DNA from: Pseudomonas abyssi
GTDB lineage: Bacteria > Pseudomonadota > Gammaproteobacteria > Pseudomonadales > Pseudomonadaceae
Length of the DNA: 64,000 nt
NCBI RefSeq assembly: GCF_002307495.1
Contig: NZ_NTMR01000002.1
Location: 248,001-312,000 of the forward strand
Direction of reading: 5' to 3'
A program made the translations under genes and the position numbers. Under the pieces are notes generated by a model. The model was not told the origin of the DNA and ran no database searches. It saw only the letters and a program-made list of their open reading frames with translations. Positions 18,648-29,591 of the stretch are shown here, in pieces; position 1 is the first letter of the stretch; every line of letters starts with the position of its first letter.

Positions 18648-18671
18648 CGCTTGCAGCTTGCGGCTTGAAGC

Positions 18672-19136
18672 TTAAGGCTGCGCCTTCCGCCTCTCCCTGA
18701 AAAACCCCGACAACAACGCCCCGCACTCCTCGGCCAACACCCCACCTTCCACTTGCATGCGGTGATTCATCCACGGCTGGTCGAGTACCTGGCTGCGGCT
18801 GGCGACGGCGCCGGCGCGGGGTTCGCTGGCACCGTAGACCAGACGTGCGATGCGGCTGTGGATCAGTAGGCCGGAGCACATGGTGCAGGGTTCGAGGGTA
18901 ACGTACAGGGTAGAACCGGGCAGGCGGTAGTTCTGCAGGGCCGTTGCGGCCTGGCGGATGGCGACCATTTCGGCATGGGCGCTGGGGTCGTGACTGGTGA
19001 TCGGCTGGTTAAAACCACGACCAATCACCTGCCCGTTCAGGACCAGCACAGCGCCGACCGGGACTTCGCCCCGCTCGGCGGCCAGCTTGGCCTCGGCCAG
19101 CGCCAGCCGCATAAAGTCGATATCAGCTGGCGTCAT
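18672..19136 (-). CDS. tadA: tRNA-specific adenosine deaminase TadA
   Basis: TadA converts adenosine 34 to inosine in tRNA-Arg(ACG). The 154-residue protein has the zinc-deaminase signature: HAEMVAI (His54, proton-shuttling Glu56) and PCTMC (Cys84, Cys87), followed by the typical ARLVYGASEPRAGA. Length is normal. The coding end runs into the right arm of a 7-base repeat element, so the last few residues may differ from relatives. Together with mltF and purL nearby, gene order is as in Pseudomonas. Confidence 0.95.
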   Translation of the reverse strand: MTPADIDFMRLALAEAKLAAERGEVPVGAVLVLNGQVIGRGFNQPITSHDPSAHAEMVAIRQAATALQNYRLPGSTLYVTLEPCTMCSGLLIHSRIARLVYGASEPRAGAVASRSQVLDQPWMNHRMQVEGGVLAEECGALLSGFFRERRKAQP

Positions 19137-19159
19137 GCTTGAGCCTCTTCAACAGCCGA

Positions 19160-21067
19160 TCAGATCAGCTTGCGTTCGCGCAGCAGGCCTACCACCTGCT
19201 CAACGCAGCCTTCCAGATCCAGCTCGGCGGTGTTGAGTACCAGGTCGGCATCGGTCGGCGCTTCATACGGGAAGGACACACCCGGAATGGTGCCCTCGAC
19301 GTTGGCCGCGTAGATACCGGACGGGTCACGCTGCTGACAGACGTCCAGCGGAGTATCCAGATGCACCAGCAGGCAGCGATTGCCGAGGATATGACGTGCA
19401 GTCGCGCGGCTTTCTTCGGTCGGTGCAACAAAGGCGCCAATGGCAATCAGGCCCGCTTCGTTCATCTGACGCGCAATACGCGCGCCCTTGTGCAGGTTTT
19501 CGGCACGGCCGGCAGCGTCCATCGGCAGGCCTTTGCTCAGATCCTGACGCATGACCTTGCCGTCCAGCACATAACAGGCACGGCCGCCGTCGAACAGCTT
19601 GCGCTCCAACGCGTAAGCAATGCTGCTCTTGCCTGAGCCGGACAGACCGGTGAACAGCAGGGTCACCGGCTCCTGACCAAAGCGCTCGGCGCGCTCCTGC
19701 GGTGTGACGTGAGCAAAGCGGCCGTGTTGGCTGCCGCTGCTGTTCTGGTTGCCCTGGGCCTTGGCGACGATCATGCCCGCGCCCACGGTGCCATTGGTCA
19801 TGCGGTCGATGACGATAAAGGCGCCAGAGGTATGGTTGCTCTGATAGTCGTCAAAGGCGATCGGGCGCTCAAGCGCGACCTGTACACGACCGATTTCGTT
19901 CAGCGCCAGCTCGGCCGCTGGCTGTTGCTCCAGCGTATTGACGTCAATGCGATGCTGAATGCGGGTAAAGGACGCCGGGCTATAGCTGGTAGCGCGCTTG
20001 ATATCGTACTTGCGGCCGGGCTGCATCGGCTGCTCAGCCATCCACACCAGGGTCGCTTCAAACTGATCACCGATCAGCGGGCGGTTGTCCGCGTGGCACA
20101 GCATGTCGCCGCGGGAGATATCGATTTCGTCTTCCAGCGTCAGCGTCACTGCCTGACCGGGACCCGCCTCTTCCAGCTCACCATCAAAGGTGACGATGGA
20201 TTTGACGCGGCTGCCCTTGCCCGATGGCAATACAGTCAGCTCATCGCCCTTGCGCACCACACCCGAGGCGATGGTGCCGGCAAAGCCGCGGAAGTTCAGG
20301 TTCGGGCGGGTTACCAGCTGGACAGGGAAACGCAGGTCGGTGGTGTTGCGATCGCTGGCGATCTCGACGGTTTCCAGAATCTCCATCAGCGAGGGACCGG
20401 TGTACCAGGGGCTACGCTCGCTGCGATTGACCACGTTGTCGCCCTTGAGCGCCGACATCGGTACAAACTGCACCTTGTCGCCGTCCAGCAGTTCCAGACC
20501 GCTGGCGAACTGCAGGTAGTCTTCGCGAATCTTGTCGTAAACGGTCTGATCGAAATCCATCAGGTCCATCTTGTTGACCGCAACCACGATGTGCTTGATG
20601 CCCAGCAGGGATGCGATAAAACTGTGGCGCTTGGTCTGGGTCTGCACGCCGTAGCGGGCGTCGATCAGGATGATTGCCAGATCACAGGTGGAGGCACCGG
20701 TCGCCATGTTGCGGGTGTACTGCTCATGGCCGGGGGTGTCGGCGATGATGAACTTGCGCTTGGCGGTGGAGAAGTAGCGGTAGGCCACGTCGATGGTGAT
20801 GCCCTGCTCACGCTCGGCCTGCAGACCGTCAACCAGCAACGCCAGATCCACCTCTTCACCCGTGGTGCCGGACTTCTTGGAGTCACGGGTGATGGCTTCC
20901 ATGTGATCTTCATAGATCATCTTGGAGTCGTGCAGCAGACGCCCAATCAGCGTGCTCTTGCCGTCGTCGACGTTACCGCAGGTCAGAAAGCGCAGCAGTT
21001 CCTTGCGTTCGTGCTGGCTCAGGTAGGCCAGGATGTCCTGGCTGATCAGATCGGATTGATGCGACAT
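19160..21067 (-). CDS. cysNC: Bifunctional sulfate adenylyltransferase subunit 1 / APS kinase (CysNC)
   Basis: A fusion of 635 residues acting with CysD in sulfate activation: the GTPase subunit of ATP sulfurylase plus APS kinase. The N-terminal domain has the GTPase motifs NVDDGKST (P-loop), DTPGHEQY and NKMDL, then two beta-barrel domains. The APS kinase domain begins near residue 455 with the P-loop [11 protein letters not shown]. The usual DGDNxRxGL segment is instead [13 protein letters not shown], so the kinase active site is divergent, though the overall domain is intact. In relatives cysN directly follows cysD; here about 470 bp carrying repeats and a four-helix-bundle gene separate them. 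Confidence 0.93.
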   Translation of the reverse strand: MSHQSDLISQDILAYLSQHERKELLRFLTCGNVDDGKSTLIGRLLHDSKMIYEDHMEAITRDSKKSGTTGEEVDLALLVDGLQAEREQGITIDVAYRYFSTAKRKFIIADTPGHEQYTRNMATGASTCDLAIILIDARYGVQTQTKRHSFIASLLGIKHIVVAVNKMDLMDFDQTVYDKIREDYLQFASGLELLDGDKVQFVPMSALKGDNVVNRSERSPWYTGPSLMEILETVEIASDRNTTDLRFPVQLVTRPNLNFRGFAGTIASGVVRKGDELTVLPSGKGSRVKSIVTFDGELEEAGPGQAVTLTLEDEIDISRGDMLCHADNRPLIGDQFEATLVWMAEQPMQPGRKYDIKRATSYSPASFTRIQHRIDVNTLEQQPAAELALNEIGRVQVALERPIAFDDYQSNHTSGAFIVIDRMTNGTVGAGMIVAKAQGNQNSSGSQHGRFAHVTPQERAERFGQEPVTLLFTGLSGSGKSSIAYALERKLFDGGRACYVLDGKVMRQDLSKGLPMDAAGRAENLHKGARIARQMNEAGLIAIGAFVAPTEESRATARHILGNRCLLVHLDTPLDVCQQRDPSGIYAANVEGTIPGVSFPYEAPTDADLVLNTAELDLEGCVEQVVGLLRERKLI

Positions 21068-21072
21068 CTATC

Positions 21073-21544
21073 AAAGCTCCAAGCTGCAAGCTGCAAGCGA
21101 CAAGCGGTCCCTGCAGCTATTCGGTAATTCGGTTAATCAAGCCTGTCAGCATGCGCGACAGCTCGCGGGTCTCACTGATCCAGTGTGTGGCCAGTGTCAA
21201 TTCCAGAAACTCTATCTCCTGCCCCACCATCAACTGGGTTCGCACCTCAGCGCATGAGCCTTTGGCGACGCTGAGAAAATACCGCTTCTCGGCGTTGCCT
21301 CCACGCTCCATCCCCTCGGCAATATTGCTGGGAATAGACAGCGCGGCCCGCGTCAGCTGGTTGCGAAACCCGTAATCGGGGCAGTTTGCCAGCGCTCTGT
21401 ACATGGCAACAGACAACGCCTTTCCACGCTGCCACACTTCAAGCCGTTCGAAATCCATCAGCAACCTCCTTGTTGCCTGCTCAAGCAGCCCTCCAAAGCG
21501 ACTCAGACTGGCTTGTCGCTTACAGCTTGAGGCTTGCGGCTTTA
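21073..21544. repeat. Paired-arm 7-base repeat element, copy 2 (encloses a gene)
   Basis: The left arm (21073-21107) is CAAGCTG-type units; the right arm (21511-21544) is GCTTGTCG/CTTACAG/GCTTGCG units and includes the cysD stop codon. The four-helix-bundle gene lies between the arms. Confidence 0.75.
21117..21458 (-). CDS. Four-helix bundle protein (S23 / 23S rRNA intervening-sequence family)
   Basis: A 113-residue, almost wholly alpha-helical protein starting MDFERLEVWQRGK, with the family signature RNQLTRAALSIPSNIAEG (about 33-50) and KGSCAEVRTQL. These proteins form pentameric four-helix bundles; they were first seen in 23S rRNA intervening sequences and are related to the Avd accessory protein of diversity-generating retroelements, but free-standing copies have no settled role. 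ATG at 21458 follows AGGAGG by seven bases. It sits between cysD and cysNC, flanked by the two inverted arms of a 7-base repeat element, which suggests late insertion into the operon. Confidence 0.88.
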   Translation of the reverse strand: MDFERLEVWQRGKALSVAMYRALANCPDYGFRNQLTRAALSIPSNIAEGMERGGNAEKRYFLSVAKGSCAEVRTQLMVGQEIEFLELTLATHWISETRELSRMLTGLINRITE

Positions 21545-22444
21545 GAAATAACCCTGCCTCTTCTTCTCTTCCATCGACCCAGCCGAGTCGTGATCGATGA
21601 CGCGGCCCTGGCGTTCGGAGGTGCGGGTGAGCAGCATTTCCTGGATGATTTCCGGTAGCGTGGCGGCGCTGGATTCGACCGCGCCGGTCAGCGGGTAGCA
21701 ACCCAGGGTACGGAAGCGGACCATTTTCATTTCCGGGGTCTTGCCGTCCAGCGGCATGCGGTCGTCGTCGACCATGATCAGCGAGCCGTTGTATTCGACA
21801 ACCGGACGTTCAGCGGCGAAGTACAGCGGCACAATCGGGATGCTTTCCAGATAGATGTATTGCCAGATGTCCAGCTCGGTCCAGTTCGACAGCGGAAACA
21901 CGCGGATGCTTTCACCCTTGTGTACCTTGCCGTTGTAGATATTCCACAGCTCGGGGCGCTGGTTTTTCGGGTCCCAGCGGTGATGCTTGTCGCGGAAGGA
22001 GTAGACGCGCTCCTTGGCGCGGGATTTTTCTTCATCACGACGCGCACCACCAAAGGCCGCGTCAAAGCCGTACTTGTCCAGCGCCTGTTTCAGGCCCTGG
22101 GTTTTCATCACGTCGGTGTGCACCGCGCTGCCGTGGGTGAAGGGGTTAACGCCCTGCGCCAGGCCTTCGGGGTTCTGGTGCACCAGCAGGTCAAGATCCA
22201 TTTCCTTGACCATCTTCTCGCGGAACTCGTACATCGCCTGAAACTTCCAGCCGGTGTCCACGTGCAGCACGGGGAACGGCAGACGACCCGGATAGAAGGC
22301 CTTGCGCGCCAGGTGCAGCATGACTGCGGAGTCTTTACCGATCGAATAGAGCATGACCGGGTTCTGGAACTCGGCCGCCACTTCACGAATGATGTGAATG
22401 CTCTCGGCTTCCAGTTGTTTCAGGTGAGTCAGTTTTTCCAGCAT
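21542..22444 (-). CDS. cysD: Sulfate adenylyltransferase subunit 2 CysD
   Basis: CysD is the catalytic adenylyltransferase subunit that makes APS from sulfate and ATP, with CysN as GTPase partner. The 300-residue product has the PP-loop [13 protein letters not shown] (about 34-46), VDTGWKF, and a C-terminal [11 protein letters not shown] region, all typical. It is the first gene of the cys unit; the upstream side has a very A/T-rich stretch (22512-22530) suited to a promoter, and CysB control is known for the family but not shown here. Confidence 0.95.
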   Translation of the reverse strand: MLEKLTHLKQLEAESIHIIREVAAEFQNPVMLYSIGKDSAVMLHLARKAFYPGRLPFPVLHVDTGWKFQAMYEFREKMVKEMDLDLLVHQNPEGLAQGVNPFTHGSAVHTDVMKTQGLKQALDKYGFDAAFGGARRDEEKSRAKERVYSFRDKHHRWDPKNQRPELWNIYNGKVHKGESIRVFPLSNWTELDIWQYIYLESIPIVPLYFAAERPVVEYNGSLIMVDDDRMPLDGKTPEMKMVRFRTLGCYPLTGAVESSAATLPEIIQEMLLTRTSERQGRVIDHDSAGSMEEKKRQGYF

Positions 22445-22777
22445 GGTGTACTCGCGTTGAATGGGTAACGGCCCTGCGGCCCAATTCGACTGCCGCGCAT
22501 TGTATCAAAGGCTATTTTTTATAATAAGCGGACTATCAAGAACCATCGGCTATAAGCATATGAAAAACTTAGCGGCAAGCGGCAAGCGGCAAGCGCAATC
22601 AGGGTGAGTGCCCCGGCAAGGCCGTCACGCGTTTTCTGCAGCTCTGTCTAACCTCGCCTCTCCTCAAGCCAAACACCGCGCCACTCAGCCGCACGAGTTT
22701 TGCTTGTGGCTTGTGGCTTGTGGCTTGTGGCTTGCGGCTTGCGGCTTGCGGCTTGCGGCTCAGCGCTCCGCGCTGAG
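22445..22777. other. Gap between nif3-like gene and cysD
   Basis: This 333-base gap holds an A/T-rich likely cysD promoter zone (about 22500-22560) and paired-arm element copy 3. No gene is supported; the translated heptamer repeat gives a false Leu/Ala/Cys-rich frame. Confidence 0.7.
22572..22760. repeat. Paired-arm 7-base repeat element, copy 3
   Basis: The left arm (22572-22594) is three GCGGCAA units. The right arm (22702-22760) is a clean tandem array: four GCTTGTG units, then four GCTTGCG units plus GCT. The core contains GCAATCAGGGTG and GGCCGTCAC, nearly the same as in copy 5, and a decayed version of the terminator hairpin. Confidence 0.85.
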
Positions 22778-23536
22778 CTACACCGGATTATCGATGTCAA
22801 TAAACTGATGCTCGATGCCAAAGGTCGCCGCCAGATGGTCGCCGAGCGCCTTGGCGCCATAGCGCTCGGTGGCGTGGTGGCCGGCGGCGTAGAAGTGGAT
22901 GCCGTTTTCACGGGCGGCGTGGACGGTCGGTTCGGAGACTTCGCCGGTGATGAAGGCGTCAACGCCGAGGGCGATGGCTTTATCGATGTAGCCCTGGGCG
23001 GCACCGGTGCACCAGGCGATGCGCTTGACCGGGCGCTCGTGGCCGGCAATAAACAGCGGCTCGCGCTGCAGGCGCTCGGCCAATTGCTGGGCCAGTGCGT
23101 CGCCGCTGCAGGGCTCTGGCAGCTCGCCGGTCAGCCCCACGGAGCGCGGGTTGTGCGGCTCCAGGCCGCCGCTGATCTGCCAGCCCATCAGCTGCGCCAG
23201 TTGCGCGTTGTTACCCAGCTCGGCATGCACATCCAGCGGCAGATGGTAGGCCATCAGGTTGATGTCATGCTGCAACAGCGCCTTGAGACGTCGATGCTTG
23301 ATACCCACAACCTGCGCCGCTTCACCCCGCCAGAAGTAGCCGTGATGCACCAACAGCAGGTCAGCACCGGCCTCCACTGCGGCATCCACCAACGCCTGGC
23401 TGGCGGTGACGCCGCTGACAATCAGACGGATCTCGTTGCGGCCCTCTACCTGCAAACCGTTAGGGCAGTAATCCTGGAAGCTGCCGCTGTCGAGCAGTTC
23501 ATTGCAGTAGCGCAGCAGCTTGTCGCGTTCGACCAT
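22778..23536 (-). CDS. Nif3-like dinuclear metal centre protein
   Basis: A 252-residue member of the Nif3/YbgI family, which forms toroidal hexamers with a two-metal site; the physiological role is not settled (GTP cyclohydrolase-like activity has been reported for relatives). Visible signatures: DYCPNGLQVEG near residue 22, LLLVHHGYFW (metal histidines, about 60-69), AYHLPLDVH, and the C-terminal GHHATERYG. Length is normal. The gene is divergent from algW, as in Pseudomonas. Confidence 0.92.
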   Translation of the reverse strand: MVERDKLLRYCNELLDSGSFQDYCPNGLQVEGRNEIRLIVSGVTASQALVDAAVEAGADLLLVHHGYFWRGEAAQVVGIKHRRLKALLQHDINLMAYHLPLDVHAELGNNAQLAQLMGWQISGGLEPHNPRSVGLTGELPEPCSGDALAQQLAERLQREPLFIAGHERPVKRIAWCTGAAQGYIDKAIALGVDAFITGEVSEPTVHAARENGIHFYAAGHHATERYGAKALGDHLAATFGIEHQFIDIDNPV

Positions 23537-23715
23537 AGGGCCTCCGATTGGGGTGTGTGCGGCGCATTATTGTCCGGTGTCCGACGAGCGGTTACAAGGC
23601 GGGGGTGATCGACCACGCCGGTGCGCACCACAACCCTGCATTATCTGTCCCGAGTCCGTATAATGCCGCAGGATTCGGCCCTCAGTGGCCAGCACAGACG
23701 ACGGGCAGGATTTTC

Positions 23716-24822
23716 ATGAAAGAACTGTTACGCAGCATGGGTTGGCCTGTGGTCTGCGGCGTACTGCTGGCGCTGCTGATCATTCAACAGTTCCCCGAAT
23801 GGCTCGGCCTGCCGGCGCACGATATTGTCCTGCGCGAAGTGTCAGAACCCCGCTCGAACATGGGCCTGGTGTCTTACAGCCGCGGGGTTGAGCGCGCCTC
23901 CCCGGCCGTTGCCAACATCTATACCAGCAAAGCTGCCGACGGCACGATGCGAGACTACTCCGACAGCCTGAGCAGCCCCAATCCGACGCAATCCAGCCTG
24001 GGCTCTGCGGTCATCCTCAACCCTGAGGGCTACCTGCTGACCAACAACCACGTGATTGCCGGCGCGGATGAAATCCAGGTAGCGCTGAAAGACGGTCGGG
24101 AGGCTCTCGCCACGGTGATTGGCGCAGACCCGGAAACCGACCTGGCGGTGCTCAAGATCGACCTGCCCAACCTGCCCTCGATCACCATCGACTCACGCGA
24201 CCAGCAACGCATTGGCGACGTGGTCATGGCCATCGGCAATCCCTTTGGTCTGGGGCAGACCGTGACCATGGGCATCATTAGCGCCACCGGCCGCAACCAG
24301 CTCGGGCTCAATACCTATGAAGACTTTATTCAGACCGATGCAGCGATTAACCAGGGCAACTCCGGCGGTGCGCTGATTGATGCCGAGGGCAACCTGATCG
24401 GTATCAACACCGCCATCTTTTCCCAGGCTGGCGCGGCGCAGGGCATTGGCTTTGCGATTCCGGTGCAGTTGGCCGTTGAGGTCATGCAGGCGATTATCCA
24501 GCACGGTCACGTCATTCGCGGCTGGCTGGGGGTGGCGGTACAACCGATGACGCCAGAGCTGGCCGAGTCTTTCGGGCTGGAGGTAAGCCAGGGCATTGTG
24601 GTGACCAGCCTGTACCGGAACGGCCCGGCCTGGAACGCCGGCCTGCTGCCGGGCGATGTGATTTTGCGCATCAATGACCAGCCCACCACCAGCGGCCGGC
24701 AAGCCATGAATCAGGTGGCGCGTGCCAAGCCGGGCGACAGGATCGAGCTGGAGGTGCTGCGCAGCGGCCAGCCCGTCAACCTGAGTGCCGAAGTGGCCGT
24801 GCGCCCCTCCTTCCAGAACTGA
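23716..24822 (+). CDS. algW: Periplasmic serine protease AlgW (DegS-like)
   Basis: AlgW is the membrane-anchored S1C protease that cleaves the anti-sigma factor MucA and starts the envelope-stress cascade. The 368-residue protein has one N-terminal membrane helix (about 10-27), a trypsin-like domain with His in NNHVIAG, Asp in ETDLAVLKID and Ser in QGNSGGAL, and one PDZ domain (about 270-360, RGWLGVAVQP, GPAWNAGLLPGDVI). One PDZ domain and the anchor distinguish it from MucD/DegP. ATG at 23716 starts the anchor. Position next to hisC and the nif3-like gene matches pseudomonads. Confidence 0.92.
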   Translation: MKELLRSMGWPVVCGVLLALLIIQQFPEWLGLPAHDIVLREVSEPRSNMGLVSYSRGVERASPAVANIYTSKAADGTMRDYSDSLSSPNPTQSSLGSAVILNPEGYLLTNNHVIAGADEIQVALKDGREALATVIGADPETDLAVLKIDLPNLPSITIDSRDQQRIGDVVMAIGNPFGLGQTVTMGIISATGRNQLGLNTYEDFIQTDAAINQGNSGGALIDAEGNLIGINTAIFSQAGAAQGIGFAIPVQLAVEVMQAIIQHGHVIRGWLGVAVQPMTPELAESFGLEVSQGIVVTSLYRNGPAWNAGLLPGDVILRINDQPTTSGRQAMNQVARAKPGDRIELEVLRSGQPVNLSAEVAVRPSFQN

Positions 24823-24823
24823 C

Positions 24824-24841
24824 GCGCGCCGCAAGGCGCGC
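24824..24841. terminator. Hairpin between algW and hisC
   Basis: GCGCGCC-GCAA-GGCGCGC, a 7-bp GC stem with a tetraloop, begins right after the algW stop. The hisC coding end starts at 24842. No T-run is present, so function as a terminator is uncertain. Confidence 0.5.
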
Positions 24842-25903
24842 TTACAGCACCTCGTCCAGGGCCGCCAGCAAGGCCTTGTTCTGCGCCTCGGTGCCGATGG
24901 TGATACGCAAAAACTGATCGATGCGCGGCAGCCGAAAATGCCGCACGATCACCCGCCGCTCACGCAGCCCTTGGGCCAGTTCGGCTGCATCGCGTTGAGT
25001 GTGGCGGGCAAACACGAAGTTGGCCTGCGACGGCAACACCTCAAACCCACGCTCCGTGAGCGCCTCGGCCAGACTCTCGCGACTGCGTATGACCGCCTGA
25101 CGCGTCTGGTTGAACCAGCTCTGGTCCTGGAAAGCGGCGACCGCACCCGCAATCGCCAGACGGTCGAGCGGGTAGGAGTTGAAGCTGTTCTTGATACGCT
25201 CCAGCGCCTCGATCAGGTCCGCATGACCAACCGCCAAGCCGACCCGCAGGCCCGCCAGCGAGCGCGACTTGGACAGGGTCTGGGTGACCAGCAGGTTCGG
25301 GTAACGATCCACCAGGGTGATGGCGGTTTCGGCACCAAAATCGACGTAGGCCTCATCCACCACCACCACCGAATCCGGGTTGGCGTCGAGAATCTGCTCG
25401 ATCTGCTCCAGCGCCAGCGCGACGCCGGTCGGAGCGTTCGGGTTTGGGAAGATGATGCCGCCATTGGCCTGGCGGTAGTCCGCCGGGTCGATGCTGAAAT
25501 CGTCACGCAGCGGCTGCGGAGCGGCCTCGATACCGTACAGGCCGCAATACACCGGGTAGAAGCTGTAGGTGATGTCCGGGTAGAGCACCGGACGGCCGTG
25601 CTGAAACAGGCCGTGGAAGATATGCGCCAACACCTCGTCCGAGCCGTTGCCGACGAACACCTGCGCGGTATCCACCCCGTAGTAGCCGGCGATCTCGTCT
25701 TTCAGCGCATCGGCGTTGGGCGCCGGATACAAACGCAGGCTGTCATTCAGCTCCGCCTGAATCGCATCCACCACCCGCGGCGACGGCCCGTAGGGATTCT
25801 CGTTGGTATTGAGCTTGACCAGGTTCTCGACCTTGGGCTGCTCACCCGGTACGTAAGGCACCAGGTCGTTGACAAAGGGACTCCAGAAACGACTCACGGG
25901 CAA
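24842..25903 (-). CDS. hisC: Histidinol-phosphate aminotransferase HisC
   Basis: A PLP-dependent class I/II aminotransferase of 353 residues that makes histidinol phosphate. Signatures: [12 protein letters not shown] near the start, GNGSDEVL (phosphate loop), [18 protein letters not shown] (Asp/Tyr contacting PLP) and [14 protein letters not shown] with the Schiff-base lysine. It follows hisD with about 100 bases between, which hold a 7-base repeat element; hisC should be the last gene of the mla-murA-his unit. Confidence 0.95.
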   Translation of the reverse strand: MPVSRFWSPFVNDLVPYVPGEQPKVENLVKLNTNENPYGPSPRVVDAIQAELNDSLRLYPAPNADALKDEIAGYYGVDTAQVFVGNGSDEVLAHIFHGLFQHGRPVLYPDITYSFYPVYCGLYGIEAAPQPLRDDFSIDPADYRQANGGIIFPNPNAPTGVALALEQIEQILDANPDSVVVVDEAYVDFGAETAITLVDRYPNLLVTQTLSKSRSLAGLRVGLAVGHADLIEALERIKNSFNSYPLDRLAIAGAVAAFQDQSWFNQTRQAVIRSRESLAEALTERGFEVLPSQANFVFARHTQRDAAELAQGLRERRVIVRHFRLPRIDQFLRITIGTEAQNKALLAALDEVL

Positions 25904-25913
25904 TCCTCGATTG

Positions 25914-26007
25914 AGCTACAAGCGGCAAGCCGCAAGCTTCAAGCCAACCCCGGCGAGCTGAGTCTGCACAACTCAGCTTGTCGCTTGCAGCTTGAAGCTT
26001 GCCGCTA
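25914..26007. repeat. Paired-arm 7-base repeat element, copy 4
   Basis: Left arm 25914-25944 and right arm 25974-26007 are inverted relative to each other and can pair into a long imperfect hairpin. The right arm contains the hisD stop codon. A perfect 8-bp inner hairpin (AGCTGAGT / ACTCAGCT, 25956-25978) forms the tip. Confidence 0.85.
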
Positions 26008-27315
26008 GTTCTTAATGCGGTACTCCGCGCTGCGCGCGTGGGCGGTCAGGCTTTCGCCGCGGGCCAGTACCGACGCGGTTTTGCCCAGCTCCGAGGCCCC
26101 TTCCGGCGAGCAGAAGATGATCGAGGAGCGCTTCTGGAAGTCGTAGACGCCCAGCGGCGAGGAGAAACGCGCGGTACCGGACGTCGGCAAGACGTGGTTG
26201 GGGCCGGCGCAGTAATCGCCCAGTGCCTCGGGGGTGTAACGCCCCATGAAGATGGCACCAGCGTGGCGCACATGCGGCAACAGTGCTTCCGGATCGGCCA
26301 CCGACAGCTCAAGGTGCTCCGGTGCAATACGGTTGGTCAACACACAGGCCTGCTGCAGATCATCCACCTTGATCAGCGCGCCGCGGGTCTCCAGCGAGAC
26401 ACGGACGATGGCGTCGCGCTCCAGCTCACCAATCAGCCGATTCAGGCTGGCTTCAACCGCATCCAGGAAGCCAGCATCCGGCGACAGCAGTATGGACTGA
26501 GCGTCTTCATCGTGCTCGGCCTGCGAGAACAGGTCCATGGCAATCCAGTCAGGGTCGGTCTGACCGTCGCAGACCACCAGAATCTCGGACGGGCCGGCGA
26601 TCATGTCGATACCGACCTGACCGAACACCGCGCGCTTGGCGGTGGCGACATAGATGTTGCCGGGGCCGACGATCTTGTCGACCTGCGGTACGCTTTCCGT
26701 GCCGTAAGCCAACGCCGCAACGGCCTGTGCACCGCCGATGGTAAACACGTGGTCAACCCCGGCCAGACAGGCCGCCGCCAGCACCAGTTCGTTGATTTCA
26801 CCACGCGGGGTCGGCACGACCATGACCACTTCCGGCACACCGGCGACCTTGGCAGGAATGGCGTTCATCAGTACTGACGACGGGTAGGATGCCTTGCCGC
26901 CCGGCACGTACAAACCGACGCGATCCAGCGGCGTGATCTGCTGACCCAGCACGGTGCCATCGGCCTCGGTGTAGCGCCAGGAGTCCTGGCGCTGATGTTC
27001 GTGGTAGCTGCGCACCCGCTCGGCAGCTACCGCCAGCGCTTCGCGCTGCTCGGGGGTAATCCGCTCGAGGGCCAGCTCCAGACGTTTACGATCGAGAATC
27101 AGATCAGCCATGCTGTCCACAGACAGGCCGTCAAACCGCTCGGTGTACTCGACCAAGGCGGCGTCACCATTAGCGCGCACGGCGGCAATGATTTCTTCGA
27201 CGCGGTCGTTGACCGCCTTGTCAGAGACCCCTTCCCAGGCCAACAAAGCATCCAGATGCTCGGCAAAATCGCTCTGATTGGCGTTCAGACGGGCGATTTT
27301 CAACGGCGTACTCAT
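26005..27315 (-). CDS. hisD: Histidinol dehydrogenase HisD
   Basis: HisD oxidises histidinol to histidine with two NAD+. The 436-residue product shows the expected [48 protein letters not shown] (zinc and catalytic region) and [26 protein letters not shown] segments. Length is normal. It lies 45 bases after hisG in one operon; its 3' end runs into a 7-base repeat arm. Confidence 0.96.
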   Translation of the reverse strand: MSTPLKIARLNANQSDFAEHLDALLAWEGVSDKAVNDRVEEIIAAVRANGDAALVEYTERFDGLSVDSMADLILDRKRLELALERITPEQREALAVAAERVRSYHEHQRQDSWRYTEADGTVLGQQITPLDRVGLYVPGGKASYPSSVLMNAIPAKVAGVPEVVMVVPTPRGEINELVLAAACLAGVDHVFTIGGAQAVAALAYGTESVPQVDKIVGPGNIYVATAKRAVFGQVGIDMIAGPSEILVVCDGQTDPDWIAMDLFSQAEHDEDAQSILLSPDAGFLDAVEASLNRLIGELERDAIVRVSLETRGALIKVDDLQQACVLTNRIAPEHLELSVADPEALLPHVRHAGAIFMGRYTPEALGDYCAGPNHVLPTSGTARFSSPLGVYDFQKRSSIIFCSPEGASELGKTASVLARGESLTAHARSAEYRIKN

Positions 27316-27359
27316 AGGGATACCTTCATGGAAACAGGGAAACGGGTTCAGAGTCAGAA

Positions 27360-28001
27360 TCAGGCACTGCGGCGTTCGACAGCCTCGGCCAGCAGGTCGA
27401 TCAAGCTTTTGATGCGTGCATGCTTCATCTTCATCGAAGCCTTGTTGACGATCAAGCGCGAACTGATGTGGGCGATCAGCTCCTGCGGCTCCAGACCATT
27501 GGCCTTGAGCGTATTGCCGGTGTCGACGACATCGATGATTTTGTCCGCCAGGCCAACCAGCGGTGCCAGCTCCATCGACCCGTACAGTTTGATCACATCA
27601 ACCTGACGGCCCTGTTCGGCATAATAGCGACGCGCAACGTTGACGAACTTGGTCGCGACCTTCAGGCGACCGGTCGGCTCCGGCGCATCCACCGGGCCCG
27701 CGGTCATCAGCTTGCAGTTGGCAATTTTCAGATCCAGCGGCTCGTACAGCCCCTGGCTGCCGTATTCCAGCAGCACGTCCTTGCCGGCCACCCCCAGGTC
27801 GGCGGCGCCGTGCTCCACGTAGGTCGGTACATCCGTGGCGCGCACAATCAGCAGGCGAACAGTCGGGTCAGTGGTCGGAAAAATCAGCTTGCGGCTCTTT
27901 TCCAGATCCTCGGTCAGCTCGATACCGGCCTCTTTGAGCAGTGGCAAGGTATCGTCAAGGATGCGCCCCTTGGACAGGGCAATGGTCAGGGTCTGGCTCA
28001 T
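27360..28001 (-). CDS. hisG: ATP phosphoribosyltransferase HisG, short form
   Basis: HisG starts histidine synthesis. At 213 residues it lacks the C-terminal regulatory domain and so belongs to the short type, which needs HisZ as partner (not in this window). It shows [40 protein letters not shown] and the PRPP-binding [14 protein letters not shown]. It starts 12 bases after the murA stop, in a murA-hisG-hisD-hisC order known from Pseudomonas. Confidence 0.95.
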   Translation of the reverse strand: MSQTLTIALSKGRILDDTLPLLKEAGIELTEDLEKSRKLIFPTTDPTVRLLIVRATDVPTYVEHGAADLGVAGKDVLLEYGSQGLYEPLDLKIANCKLMTAGPVDAPEPTGRLKVATKFVNVARRYYAEQGRQVDVIKLYGSMELAPLVGLADKIIDVVDTGNTLKANGLEPQELIAHISSRLIVNKASMKMKHARIKSLIDLLAEAVERRSA

Positions 28002-28013
28002 GAAAGTTCTCTG

Positions 28014-29300
<1,287 letters not shown>

Positions 29301-29540
29301 TCAGGCGCGCGACGCCCAGGCCTCTTGGGTGTAGAACTTCATGGTAACGGCGTGGATACGACCGTCGGCAATGTAGGGGTTAAGCAGTGCGTACACCTGC
29401 TGCTGACGCTTGACCGGCGAGAGCGCGGCCAGCGAATCGCTGATCAGGTTGAGCTGGAAGTTGCAGCCTTCACCCTCCACTTCGACCCGGGTGTCAGACA
29501 GGCTGCTTTCGATCAGCGTTTTAACTTCGGTAGATTGCAT
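29301..29540 (-). CDS. ibaG: BolA-family protein IbaG
   Basis: A 79-residue BolA-like protein; family members bind monothiol glutaredoxin and Fe-S clusters. Seen: MQSTEVKTLIESSL, a central GEGCNFQLNLISDSLAALSP and a HAVTMKFYTQEAW ending with the conserved late histidine. ATG at 29540 follows AAGGAG at a long spacing of 11 bases. It sits between mlaB and murA, the usual place of ibaG (yrbA). Confidence 0.9.
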   Translation of the reverse strand: MQSTEVKTLIESSLSDTRVEVEGEGCNFQLNLISDSLAALSPVKRQQQVYALLNPYIADGRIHAVTMKFYTQEAWASRA

Positions 29541-29591
29541 CTTGCTGAATACTCCTTGCGGCGCACCGCGACTGCGATACACCCTGTTCGA

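Larger units (their letters stand above)
18277..18671. other. Gene-free gap with repeats and a terminator
   Basis: This 395-base gap holds the downstream half of the mltF stop palindrome, both arms of the first paired-arm 7-base element, three copies of a GTAGGGCGGAC-type repeat and a terminator for tadA. No coding sequence is supported. Confidence 0.8.
18291..18679. repeat. Paired-arm 7-base repeat element, copy 1
   Basis: The left arm (18291-18327) is built of CAAGC/GGCAAGC units; the right arm (18649-18679) is the inverted type, GCTTGCAG/GCTTGCG units, and overlaps the tadA stop codon. Between them lie the GTAGGGCGG repeats and a terminator hairpin. Confidence 0.75.

Noticed and set aside
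22702-22760. Tandem heptamers considered as a CRISPR or VNTR locus
   Set aside because: Units are 7 bp with no spacers and no cas genes; it is an arm of the repeat family.
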